Source: Warburgia ugandensis (taxonomy: Eukaryota > Streptophyta > Magnoliopsida > Canellales > Canellaceae). From it: DNA of 64,000 bases. The stretch is from the NCBI GenBank assembly GCA_035236585.1, contig CP141139.1, positions 39,069,217 to 39,133,216 on the forward strand. The letters run 5' to 3'. The first letter of the stretch is position 1. Every line of letters starts with the position of its first letter. Shown here piece after piece: positions 48,701-55,545 of the stretch. Below the pieces are notes generated by a model, which saw only the letters and a program-made list of their open reading frames with translations, was not told where the DNA came from and did not search any database. The position numbers were made by a program, and so were the translations under genes.

Positions 48701-50283
48701 AAATATTTAAAAACTTTGAGACTAAATGAAGCTATGACACTTAATAGAGGGGAATGGATGAACAAGATTCATGTGACCAACCCCTAATTGGCATAAGGTT
48801 TTGATGATGATGCTGATATACAAACATGGGAATAACATACCTCATGCCCAATATAGCTCCACATTTTGGCAGTAGAAACGCGGGATGGATCAGAACCTAG
48901 ATAACCTTTATTTTCCATGGCCGTTATCGCACCATCCAGACCAGGGCCAAAGTATTGTTCATCATACTGTGGACTCACTGGGTGTTCAAAAGCAGCACAG
49001 ATAATATGCTGCTGAAGGACCTGGACAAGCAAAAAGCTGGAAATATGAGGAATGCAAGCTTAAGTACTCATTTGAATCCCACATAGACATCCATACATAC
49101 AAGTATACATCCATGATACATATATAACCGTATACATGTGCATACTCATTCAAGTTCACATAACTATTGCACTAAGCACCTGTTCAAAGACTAAAAACAA
49201 ATTTCACGCTAAGTACAAAGAATTTATCAAACCAGCAGGTTATGAACATCAACTTGGCAACGCTCAGTTGGGCTCCCGAAGAGTTTCTTTGGGAATTTCA
49301 TGTAATACTGATCAAGAGGCCCTTCAAATGCAACATATACTGCCAGTGAAGGCCTTTCTCTCCTTCCTGATCGGCCAGCTTGCTGCCACAAGCTGCATAC
49401 ACAAGAAATCTTAGTTCCAATTAAAAGTTCAAGAAAAACATTGAGTTAATTTGAAAGGGAAAACAAAAAACAAAAAAGAGCAAATTTGAATAATTATTTA
49501 CCTGGCAATAGTGCCAGGAAAACCAAGATGCAGTGTTGCATCAATATGTCCCACATCAATTCCCAGTTCAAGTGCATTTGTGGCTGCAACCCCTCTAAGA
49601 CTTCCACCAAAAAAATCAGACTCAATAGTCCTCCTCTCCTGCTCAATCATACTCCACAATCAACATAATGACTGTATGGCTAGTTGGCGGTTGACACCAA
49701 AGAAAACACATCACATGGTGCAATGGTACTGCTGGGTATATGTAATGTCTATTAAGCCAATTCCTGTGTATGTTTTGCAGAATGATTCTAGATGAGAAAG
49801 AAAGAAAGAGAGAGAAAATTTTCACAATGCTAATAGTGTAATTTTTGGTTTACGAGAAACCAAATACACAAAAAATAAAACCTGAGCTGTATAGCCACCA
49901 CGGTATACACAAATTGTATCAAGAAGATCAGGTGCAGTCTCCTGAAGTATCTCACGCCTGCCATAATTGCAGATTAAATATATCAAATTATGGGCCACCA
50001 AAGTGCAATAAGCACACTGACCAAGATGTGTTTTATATGCTAGTGTAGAGCATATCCTAAAGAATGTTAATGTATGTAGCACAGAACAAGCTCAGGAAAG
50101 AAAAAGGTAGAGTGCAAAAGGCACAATGATCATAGTATATGCTAGTTTGGGCATATCCTAAAGAATGTTACATACGTGTAGCACAGAACAAGCTCACTCA
50201 GTTTACGCGTTTTACAGAAGGCAATGCAACGGAGTCCATGTTGAACCATTTCTGCAAAGAGACAAGAAGCCTCCAGAATAGTA
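31345..50283 (-). CDS. HRQ1: HRQ1-type (RecQ4-like, DUF1998) DNA helicase, C-terminal 13 exons; 5' part not in window
   Basis: Exons on the minus strand: 50283-50176, 49957-49882, 49638-49502, 49392-49233, 49020-48841, 46308-46192, 36610-36455, 33732-33565, 33393-33281, 32759-32636, 31735-31640, 31564-31502, 31416-31345 (TGA stop). Phases match at each junction, all introns are GT-AG, and the total is 1,570 nt (about 520 residues). In order they encode helicase motif IV ([19 protein letters not shown]), motif V ([18 protein letters not shown]), motif VI ([11 protein letters not shown]), the [11 protein letters not shown] segment, then the DUF1998 half with [36 protein letters not shown] and a cysteine cluster [12 protein letters not shown]. 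Plant HRQ1 is a 3'-5' helicase linked in Arabidopsis to interstrand-crosslink repair; that role is family knowledge. The ubiquitin-like domain and motifs I-III (Walker A, DEAH) were not found up to 64,000, so further exons lie beyond or are lost. No stop or frameshift occurs in the visible exons. Confidence 0.9.
31790..32004 (+). mobile_element. Au-type SINE (plus) with 18-bp target duplication
   Basis: Body 31,808-31,986: ggggagctttggcgcaacag (A-box like), gaccttaaggtcacggattcaaggc (B-box like), the gtggaaacagcctcttgcaaa body, and ...gctttgtgcatcgggcagccctt. It is flanked by exact copies of acaaattttatgaatttg (31,790-31,807 and 31,987-32,004). It is inserted in an HRQ1 intron in the opposite direction to the gene. 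Confidence 0.9.
33495..33564 (-). repeat. 35-bp tandem duplication beginning exactly at an HRQ1 splice donor
   Basis: Two copies of ccactgggaatgananaa(t/c)gtgtctc(a/g)tatcaac on plus (33,495-33,529 and 33,530-33,564). On the gene strand each copy begins GTTGATA, and the first is the donor of the exon ending at 33,565. Confidence 0.85.
33733..36454 (-). other. HRQ1 intron, 2.7 kb, mostly unrecognised
   Basis: Apart from the tandem duplication at 35,664-36,000, I recognise no element. The open frames here (33,608-33,928 minus; 34,345-34,560 plus) have no motif or support. Confidence 0.4.
35664..36000. repeat. Perfect tandem duplication, 161 and 176 bp
   Basis: 35,664-35,824 and 35,825-36,000 read the same (ttcacttggctttccatc ... 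gtgataaatagagg). The second copy has an extra internal 15-bp repeat (ggctttccatcaaat). No other mismatch was seen by eye, so the event is recent, or an assembly artefact. Confidence 0.85.
36455..36610 (-). CDS. HRQ1: HRQ1 156-nt exon (start of DUF1998-side domain)
   Basis: 52 codons from [19 protein letters not shown] to [11 protein letters not shown]. Acceptor gattcag; donor CTT|GTATGT, chosen over an internal GTGACC because it joins in frame to AYPVKVS in the next exon, as in the family. The preceding intron (36,611-46,191) is 9.6 kb and holds a copia element, a hairpin repeat and an RTE LINE. The following one (2.7 kb) holds a perfect 161/176-bp tandem duplication. Confidence 0.88.
37351..37744 (-). 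repeat. 3' LTR of the copia element
   Basis: On the minus strand starts TTGGAAAGCTGG directly after the purine tract and ends near ...TTCGA. Its first half (U3) holds three tandem units of about 68 bp, each containing a palindrome of the type GGATCTRYRGATCC (37,563-37,577, 37,631-37,645, 37,699-37,713). Confidence 0.75.
37780..38823 (-). pseudogene. copia reverse transcriptase 3' part and RNase H
   Basis: 38,823-38,239 is open for 194 codons: [14 protein letters not shown], the catalytic YVDD motif read here as YVDN, then [29 protein letters not shown] and [16 protein letters not shown]. From 38,238 to 37,780 the RNase H continues in broken frames (YIDSDW, SWKS, KEKI, then [18 protein letters not shown]). 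The Asp-to-Asn change at the active site and the frame breaks show it is dead. Confidence 0.85.
38890..39521 (-). pseudogene. copia reverse transcriptase 5' part
   Basis: 39,521-39,168 carries the pre-reverse-transcriptase linker ([40 protein letters not shown]). 39,100-38,900 carries [22 protein letters not shown] and [23 protein letters not shown] with the first catalytic Asp. There are frame breaks between the pieces. Confidence 0.85.
39658..40790 (-). pseudogene. copia integrase
   Basis: The zinc-binding part (VWLWHR, then [13 protein letters not shown]) lies at about 40,640-40,790, and the catalytic core first Asp region ([12 protein letters not shown]) near 40,600. The [16 protein letters not shown] segment with the catalytic Glu lies at about 40,285-40,330. 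Then come the GCVCFVHN and KCLFLGYS segments (about 40,000-40,080). Frames change near 40,410 and 39,980. Confidence 0.8.
40763..42300 (-). pseudogene. copia gag and protease
   Basis: 41,308-40,763 is open and includes the aspartic protease motif [12 protein letters not shown]. 41,659-41,330 includes a zinc-knuckle relic ([15 protein letters not shown], last Cys replaced). The N-terminal gag lies upstream to about 42,300 with stops. Frame breaks separate the pieces. Confidence 0.75.
42313..42707 (-). repeat. 5' LTR of the copia element
   Basis: Homologous to 37,351-37,744, including three U3 units with GGATCT...GATCC palindromes, one of them decayed. On the minus strand starts TTGGAAAGCTGG. 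Confidence 0.75.
42740..42956. repeat. Tandem duplication of about 110 bp next to the copia LTR
   Basis: Two diverged copies sharing caaggaatcatacatgtc(t/c)ttaaaagtag, gatccact(a/g)caatccttaa and caaaatgtgtta. The A-rich middle differs in length. It starts in a TG microsatellite (42,731-42,747). Confidence 0.7.
43303..43417. repeat. Fold-back hairpin, about 54-bp arms, 7-8 bp loop
   Basis: Left arm 43,303-43,356 (gaagaagttgaagatgattt...) is complementary to right arm 43,363-43,417 (...aaatcatcttcaacttcttc) with about six mismatches. The first 20 bases pair without mismatch. The loop is around catagat. It could be a tiny MITE, a small-RNA precursor or a local inverted duplication. Confidence 0.8.
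43440..45995 (+). mobile_element. RTE-type LINE copy 1 (3'-truncated), in an HRQ1 intron
   Basis: 5' leader 43,440-43,610, endonuclease remnant about 43,640-44,130 (CLQETRW and GYKLW-like residues in broken frames; a NGHVG-type motif near 44,060), linker 44,310-44,900, reverse transcriptase 44,930-45,960. Alignment with copy 2 stops near 45,995 (equivalent to 47,980), so the C-terminal tail and 3' end are missing. Orientation is antisense to HRQ1. Confidence 0.8.
44916..45963 (+). pseudogene. RTE reverse transcriptase, copy 1
   Basis: Pieces: [16 protein letters not shown] (45,040-45,090), [23 protein letters not shown] (45,290-45,355), [10 protein letters not shown] (45,430), then an open stretch 45,499-45,963 with [22 protein letters not shown] and [17 protein letters not shown]. 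The catalytic box, F-A-D-D in active relatives, reads F-V-N-D. Stops and shifts fall between the pieces. Confidence 0.85.
46192..46308 (-). CDS. HRQ1: HRQ1 117-nt exon between two LINE insertions
   Basis: 39 codons, [20 protein letters not shown] to EESKAFFQ, with acceptor ctaatcag and donor GTACTT. Both neighbours are RTE LINEs in antisense orientation: one fills nearly all of the upstream intron (46,379-48,816), the other ends about 200 bp into the downstream intron (near 45,995). The exon remains open and in phase 0 at both ends, so skipping it would delete 39 residues without a frameshift. Confidence 0.88.
46959..47793 (+). pseudogene. RTE reverse transcriptase, copy 2
   Basis: [27 protein letters not shown] (47,060-47,140, quoted in parts), [18 protein letters not shown] (47,325-47,380), [17 protein letters not shown] (47,428-47,480), then [17 protein letters not shown] (47,680-47,730), where the catalytic box reads F-A-N-D. 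A short deletion removes the HQGS region. Stops are present between frames. Confidence 0.85.
47938..48660 (+). repeat. 361-bp tandem duplication in the RTE C-terminal tail
   Basis: 47,938-48,298 is repeated at 48,299-48,65x with about ten substitutions. Both copies encode the RTE tail ([51 protein letters not shown]). The second copy continues to the normal stop at 48,785. Confidence 0.85.
48294..48787 (+). pseudogene. RTE C-terminal tail (second copy, ends at family stop)
   Basis: Open through the tail of the RTE polyprotein to [33 protein letters not shown], then [17 protein letters not shown] and [15 protein letters not shown]. This tail follows reverse transcriptase in plant RTE elements and has no known enzymatic motif. 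Confidence 0.75.
48841..50283 (-). CDS. HRQ1: HRQ1 exons for helicase domain 2 (five exons, compact cluster)
   Basis: 50283-50176 (108 nt, preceded by cttttgcag, ends ...CYT), 49957-49882 (76 nt, [25 protein letters not shown] region), 49638-49502 (137 nt, starts [10 protein letters not shown]), 49392-49233 (160 nt, motif VI and the [14 protein letters not shown] segment), 49020-48841 (180 nt, [14 protein letters not shown] to MWSYIGHE). Introns are short here (218, 243, 109 and 212 nt), in contrast to the rest of the gene. The donor of the 49,233 exon is taken as CTG|GTTTGA because it restores phase and family alignment. A mutated copy of the end of the first exon lies about 100 bp downstream of it, at 50,036-50,094. 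Confidence 0.88.
50036..50197 (-). repeat. Tandem copy of the 3' end of an HRQ1 exon and its donor
   Basis: 50,136-50,197 (tatgctag...catatcctaaagaatgttacatacgtgtagcacagaacaagctca) is repeated at 50,036-50,094. The first contains the exon end and donor (CTAC AC|GTATGT on minus). The other copy reads CTACATACATTAAC and has lost the GT. Confidence 0.8.
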
Positions 50284-50430
50284 CTGCAAAAGAAAGAAAT
50301 AAAGCATAAGCAAATCCTTCATCCAAAAGAAATTTGATCTAAATGAAAAACAATTTAGACTGACATACAATTGCTCTTAAAAGTGCAGTAATTAGTGTCT
50401 CATATTATTCACACCACAACACATACCAAG

Positions 50431-50445
50431 TGTGTGTGTGTGTGT
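50431..50445. repeat. TG microsatellite at the left border of the viral insertion
   Basis: tgtgtgtgtgtgtgt directly adjoins the first base of the pararetroviral terminal repeat. Confidence 0.8.
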
Positions 50446-50548
50446 TAGGGATATAGGGTTCATAGTATAGAAATGTAATGATTCTTGTTTTATCTATTTC
50501 TGTTCTTGAATACTTTTATTACATCCATGCTTCTTGTCTTATGGATCA
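50446..50548 (+). repeat. Left terminal direct repeat of the pararetroviral insert
   Basis: tagggatatagggttcatag ... cttatggatca. Matches 54,848-54,950 with five substitutions seen. Beyond it the two sites differ completely. Confidence 0.9.
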
Positions 50549-50737
50549 ACAACTAAGTTGTGTAGGTCTTGTTCCCGTTGCAATGAGTGCATTTGGGGTT
50601 ACCGTAAGTTGTTGACAGACATGTAAGGCATCTGAATGGATGAGATAAAAATATGGAATATACAAACAAGAACAGATATAGGTTAAAAACTTTCACTACT
50701 ATGTTCTATACTGTCGACTCTATTTCTAGCTGTTGAT

Positions 50738-51616
50738 ATGTCTGCTAAAGATAAACATATAAAAAATGAAAATACGGTCGAATATCCAACCAATTCAGAA
50801 GCTCTGTCCAAATGGACTTTACCTGGTGTCAAACCCAAGGAAATCTACCACATCGGAAAATTCGATTTCAATTCAACAAAATTCATAAAAAATGTAGAAC
50901 AAACTATAAGTTTAAACACAACTGAAAAAGTAATAAACTTGTGTTTTAGAAAAAGATCTTAAACTTTATCTCGAATCAGAGAAATTTAAGTTAGTTTACA
51001 TAGCACTTATCCAAATAGGAATGAAACCATTACCCCTAAATGGTTTAAATGCATCAGTCTTAGCAGTTTTAAGAGACGCTAGATGTCTTGACTGGGCACC
51101 ATCCTTAATGGGAATTCTTCAGGCTGGTCTATGTCATGGACCAGTGTACATTAATGTGTTCCCCGACTTAGTCATTCTTTCACAGATCCAAATATTATGG
51201 ATGTGTTAAGTTTATATGTCAAAACCCATGGTTACAACTTTAAGACAGGATCCGAAATGATAGCTGTAACCTGCAGAATTCATTTTAAAATCCTATCAAC
51301 ATTAGCTAGTAACGCTAGACAGAAATCACCTAAGGACAAAACAGTTCTAATAGAGACCAACTTGTTGCCTTCAGATATTGCAGTAAACAGAACTGTTAGA
51401 TGGGATGAAATAACTTTCCTAGAAACCTGGCAACTGTCTGAAGCAGTTCCACCTAAGCCAATTGTTAATCAAAATATTGATCAAATAATTCAAACAAGAG
51501 ATGGAAATGTTAAAATTGATTTGACCATGGGAAATCCTTCAGACTCCCTAGAGTCACATCATGCTCTTCAACATCATCTAGCTTTTTGGCTGAAAATAAG
51601 CCAGCCACCAGTTTAA
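50738..51616 (+). pseudogene. Pararetroviral movement protein (frameshifted)
   Basis: Three overlapping open pieces (50,738-50,962; 51,021-51,209; 51,197-51,616) in two frames. Family-typical segments include NGLNASVLAVLRDARCLDW, CHGPVYINVFPDL and KTHGYNFKTGSEM, followed by KDKTVLIETNL. This is the cell-to-cell movement domain of Caulimoviridae (30K superfamily), here at the N-terminal side of the genome as in florendo/petuvirus-like polyproteins. At least two frame breaks inactivate it. Confidence 0.85.
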
Positions 51617-52420
51617 TAGAAGAACTGAAAATTCAGACAACAATATTGTCCATCCAGTATATAGAAAAAATCAGGATAATAATCCTACTCCATCCAAGTT
51701 GGATTTTAATATCTAATTTTATGTATTTTAGCCCAGAAAACGACCTCAGAAAAATAATAAGCAAAGAATTTCAGCTAGAAGTTAAAAAAAACTTTAGGGA
51801 CTGGTATTTTAAAAATTGTAAAAATCATCTCCAATACTATAAAGATGAATTCTATAAGCATTTGATAAAAAACCAAGTTCCAAGGTTCTTTATTCCATGG
51901 TTCCTAGAATATTTCCTTAGTAATGAGCTTAACACAATCAAAGAATGGGAGACAACTAATGGTGAAAAGGTTTCTTCAATCTTTCCTCCCACTTACGCAT
52001 TAAAATTAACTGTTTGATGATAGAACACTAGAAACTGCAGCGTACTCTTAGATAGGCAGTTTGCACGCAATCACAGACCTTAACATCATAATAAAACAGA
52101 CAAATTACACAAAGCTCTACTTACAAGTAGTAGGAGAGAAGGTTATAAAAATCAAAGAAGGGATTAATAAAATCCTTGATCATATTAAAGAAGTTAAAAA
52201 GAAGAAAGAAATTAGTCTTTATCAAAAAATTGAACCTCCATTGAAACCTCTTCCTGAAGTAAAGGATTTTAAGATGGAAAATGACACTTGTGACATAATA
52301 CAAACCATTAAAAATAGACTTTCTGATTTAAACTTAGCACGCTTTCAGGAAGTGAATCTGAAAACGATTCAGAAAACCAGTATAATAGTCACACTGAAGA
52401 AATGTCTAGAGATGAATTAA
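51586..52420 (+). pseudogene. Pararetroviral region between movement and coat protein
   Basis: Open pieces 51,586-52,017 and 52,061-52,420 in different frames. The first is basic and aromatic (a NFRDWYFKNCKNHLQYYKDE segment). The second is rich in K, E and I (INKILDHIKEVKKKKEIS) and could form a coiled coil. No enzyme motif. Its role is unknown; in other caulimovirids this position holds linker or virion-associated sequence. Confidence 0.55.
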
Positions 52421-53500
52421 TACAAGTTCAAACTCAATTTTCCCAGATTAACAAAATTGAAAAGGAACCCAGAAGACTTGATAGATTCTATTATAAAAGG
52501 CCAACTTCAGCGGATATTCTTATAGAAGAAAATGAAACTTATATCCAAAATGATTATATGGCAAATGCTATCTGTGAATGGAACATAGATGGCATGACAG
52601 ATAACCAAATCTTTCAAATGATGCACAAAATTTTAAATGTTTTCAACAGTCTGCAAACAAAGGGGTAACACACACAGAAATATAGCCCAAATGATTGTCG
52701 TAGGGTTTACAGGAAACCTCAAAGGATGGTAGGACAATTGTATATCCCCAATCCAGCAGAACGAAATTCTTTCTGCAATAAAAACTGAACCTCATACTAG
52801 TCAACCCAGAGAAGATGCAATCTATACCTTAATCTGCACAATTGTTGAACACTTTACCGAAAACATAAAAGCCCAATTTGAACACTCTAGGGCATTACCC
52901 CAAAACCTTAGATGCCCCTCATTAACACATTTTAGATGGTACAAGGATGTATTCCTTGCCAGAGTTCTACATCTTAATGACGCAAATCATAGTCACTAGA
53001 AGCAGAAATTCATTGAAGGGCTTCCATACTTGTTTGTAGAAAGGGTGAAGAAAACCCTAAAATTAAAGTTCGAAGAAAACATTCCATACGAACAATTAAA
53101 CTATGGACAGTTAATACATTCATGTATCAACAAAGGGCTAATCCTCTATAATGAAATAAAACTTAGAAATCAACTTAAGAAACAAAGAATTACAGAGAAA
53201 AAATAGTTAGGAGAATTCTACCAACATTTTGCGGTAGATATCCCAAAATTAAAGACACCTAATAGGGGAAAAAATCTAAAAGAAATAGAGATCCCAGACA
53301 AACCCCAAAAAGGAAAGTTAATAGGTCCTATAATAAAAATTCTAGAAAGGATAAATCTAAAATCAAGTGTTATAAATGTGGAAAACTTGGGCATTATGCT
53401 AATAGATGTTACACAAAGAAGAAAATCCAAAAATTAGAACTTGATGAAGGTTTAAAGAAATCTCTATGTAAAATTATGCTTAACTCTTCAGAATCAGATC
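52402..53500 (+). pseudogene. Pararetroviral coat protein with zinc knuckle
   Basis: First piece 52,402-52,668 (RRLDRFYYKRP, YMANAICEWNIDGMTDNQIF). It continues in broken frames with FTGNLKGW near 52,710, LRCPSLTHFRWYKDVFLARV near 52,905-52,965 and KFIEGLPYLFVERVKKTL near 53,008-53,055. A basic stretch precedes the knuckle CYKCGKLGHYANRC at 53,370-53,411 (C-x2-C-x4-H-x4-C). After it comes an acidic serine-rich tail (SESD..., SFSESEND). This order is typical of caulimovirid coat proteins. Confidence 0.85.
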
Positions 53501-53518
53501 TCTTAGATATCTCTACCT

Positions 53519-54302
53519 ATGAATCCTCTTTTTCAGAATCAGAGAATGATAATAACATTGGTTGCTGTAAAGGACGGTGAAATACTGCCAGAAAAATTAA
53601 AAGGACTCTATAATAAATGGGTTGAATGCGAACCTGATATTAATAAAATCCCTTCAAAAGAATTAATCGAAGGATATTGCGATTGTTTATTCGTTGCTAA
53701 ATTTGAAATCCCCTGGATAAAGAAATGGTCAATGACCATAGAAAAGGATGAATTGAACATCTAGATACTTAAATGAATTTGCTTTTTCAAATGGTGGACG
53801 AAGTTTGATTCAGATGGCAAGGCCAATGAAATAGAAAAAACAATTCAGCATAATAAAGCTCACTTGGATGATATCCCAATCTCTAAGTCTTCCTCATCCA
53901 TTGAAAGTAATTAGAAGAATGTTTCAGAGAAAATATCCTGCCGACTCAAAGGAGCAGCTCTTAATCAAATGCATGGATTATATGAAGAATTAAATAATGA
54001 GCTCATTCAACATGCCAGCAGGAGAAGCATCCTCAATGAAATCACAGGATAACATGTCCAAGGACAACTTGCTCCAGGATAGCCAAGACCCTAATGAAGA
54101 TAATTTGGAAGATTACTGGTACGGATCTATGATAGTCCTTTCACAATTTCTTCATTCAATAAATGAAAAGAAACAGCAAAGGAAAAAGACAAAGAATGTG
54201 GATAAATCTCGAATAAGCCCAGATTTGAATGAGTTGGCATCAATAATGCAAAAGAAATACAGCAGCAATAATGCAACACATGACGACATTCATACAGTCT
54301 GA
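53519..54302 (+). pseudogene. Pararetroviral distal protein of unknown function
   Basis: Open pieces 53,519-53,764 (NKIPSKELIEGYCDCLFVA, KFEIPWIKKWSM) and 53,997-54,302, with a readable stretch between them (FFKWWTKFDSDGKA near 53,785). It starts where protease and reverse transcriptase would be expected. No D-T-G, FADD-type or RNase H motif is seen. It may correspond to the extra 3' open frame known in florendoviruses, but I cannot confirm that. Confidence 0.5.
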
Positions 54303-54462
54303 GATGACAAAAGCCACTTTAATAAAGCAGCAATCTACTGTCGACTACTTTCAAGGAGAATCTCCTTTTTATCTACTCTATGTCTTTTGCTTTTACTTTT
54401 TGTCAATGTTTGTAATCAATGACTCCAAACTCCAATATGTGTTAAGTCCAGACTCTAGCTTC

Positions 54463-54470
54463 TATATAAT
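54463..54470 (+). promoter_or_regulatory. Pararetroviral promoter TATA box
   Basis: tatataat, preceded by tagcttc and a 150-bp non-coding stretch after the last open frame. A poly(A) signal lies about 118 bp downstream and the primer site about 360 bp downstream, the usual order for a pararetroviral pregenomic RNA. Confidence 0.65.
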
Positions 54471-54581
54471 GTTTTGTAGTCAGTCTGTTGGAGGCATCAC
54501 TTAGTCTCTTTGGCTCTAGTCTCTGCTCCCATCCTCCCTATTGTAATCCTTCCTCCCTTTTGTAATCCTTCCAGTTTCATT

Positions 54582-54587
54582 AATAAA
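54582..54587 (+). terminator. Pararetroviral poly(A) signal
   Basis: aataaa about 118 bp after the TATA box and preceded by repeated ttgtaatcctt(c)c elements. In Caulimoviridae the signal lies just downstream of the RNA start, so that it is used on the second pass round the circle. Confidence 0.65.
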
Positions 54588-54824
54588 TCCTTATGCCTCA
54601 TTTTGCTGGCCTTCTGGATTATCTTATGAGAGTCTCGCTATAAGCATTACATACTTATTTTAATTTCTAGAACATTAAAGAGGTATTGAGGCTGGAAACC
54701 AGGTGTGGCGGGGCTAAGTGCTCTGTGCTTCTAGATTGAACTTGTACCTTGGTGTAAATGGAAAGCTGTAGCACTTTGATCTTAGGATTGCATGTCTGTG
54801 AAATTTTTATCTCTCAATTTTTAA

Positions 54825-54838
54825 TGGTATCAGAGCCA
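54825..54838 (+). other. Primer binding site for initiator tRNA-Met
   Basis: tggtatcagagcca, complementary to the 3' end of plant initiator tRNA-Met, as used by Caulimoviridae for minus-strand DNA synthesis. It lies 10 bp before the right terminal repeat; the left end of the insert starts just after this point on the circle. Confidence 0.85.
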
Positions 54839-54847
54839 TTTTTTGGC

Positions 54848-54950
54848 TAGGGATATAGGGTTGATAGTATAGAAATGTAATGATTCTTGTTTAATGTATT
54901 CCTGTTCTTGCATACTTTTATTACATCCATGCTTCTTGTCTTATGGATCA
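54848..54950 (+). repeat. Right terminal direct repeat of the pararetroviral insert
   Basis: Same as 50,446-50,548 with five substitutions. After ...atggatca the sequence turns into unrelated DNA (caagcaaac). Confidence 0.9.
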
Positions 54951-55545
54951 CAAGCAAACAAAAAACAATTGCAGTATACGTTGTATATGAAAATGTCTCT
55001 GATATAAGTTTCTAGGGAATATGGAAAATTAAGGTTAAACAACTTCCGTTACCTAAAGTACTACTTTACCAAAATATTAAGAACCTTTCCTTCCATATGA
55101 AAGGCATGGCTTAACCGACTTTTGGACGTAACACAATATGATCAGGTAAAAGGTTTAGTTTGTGGCGTTCACTCAAAAGCCTTAAAAAATAAGCAAGTGA
55201 TTATTGAAGTAGAACCTGAAAACATGAATGTTCCTTTCAGTAGATTTCTTGTTTCAAATTGCAGATATATGATAATACATAAACATGAAAGGTGTTATTG
55301 AAGCCTTGGCATATCCTGAGAATACTTTAGTCAAGCAGTGACATTATTTCCACAAGATGGCATGTGTATTGGTTGTAGATTGCATTTTGGACCAAGACAC
55401 CACGAGAATACTAGAGAGTTCAGAAAATGACTAATCACCTCCATGGATGTCTCAATGAAAGCAAATGGACAACTGGAAATTAAGAAACCTCGGTGGACAA
55501 ATGTGGTAATATGATTAAATAAACAGCAGTCTTAGTAAGAGAAAA
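54951..55545. other. Unrecognised sequence right of the viral insert
   Basis: No open frame, repeat or element seen. Probably original HRQ1 intron or unrecognisable end of the gypsy relic to its right. Confidence 0.35.

Larger units (their letters stand above)
46379..48816 (+). mobile_element. RTE-type LINE copy 2 (5'-truncated), fills one HRQ1 intron
   Basis: Begins in the middle of the RTE coding region (taaggtgatacttgg, equivalent to 44,318 of copy 1) and ends with the RTE 3' tail ttttgatgatgatgctga. A likely decayed target duplication flanks it: tatacataaatg (46,367-46,378) and tatacaaacatg (48,817-48,828). It makes up 2,438 of the 2,532 bp of the intron and stops 24 bp from the exon donor at 48,840. 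It is antisense to HRQ1. Confidence 0.85.
50446..54950 (+). mobile_element. Endogenous pararetrovirus (Caulimoviridae), terminally redundant 4.4-kb unit without polymerase
   Basis: Order on the plus strand: 103-bp repeat, movement protein, coiled/lysine-rich region, coat protein with zinc knuckle, a C-terminal protein of unknown role, promoter, poly(A) signal, leader, tRNA-Met primer site, 103-bp repeat. The direct repeats (50,446-50,548 and 54,848-54,950) differ at five positions by eye. This is what a cut or overlapping circular genome gives, with unit length 4,402 bp. No aspartic protease, reverse transcriptase or RNase H is visible in any frame. Known caulimovirids exceed about 7 kb, so this is either an internally deleted circle or one component of a divided genome, as proposed for some florendoviruses. 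Several frameshifts make it inactive. It sits in an HRQ1 intron, antisense to the gene. Confidence 0.85.

Noticed and set aside
48421..48765. Minus-strand open frame of 114 codons
   Set aside because: Antisense of the RTE tail.
49511..49795. Plus-strand open frames over 49,486-49,795
   Set aside because: Antisense to the HRQ1 motif V exon, whose minus-strand reading matches a known family.
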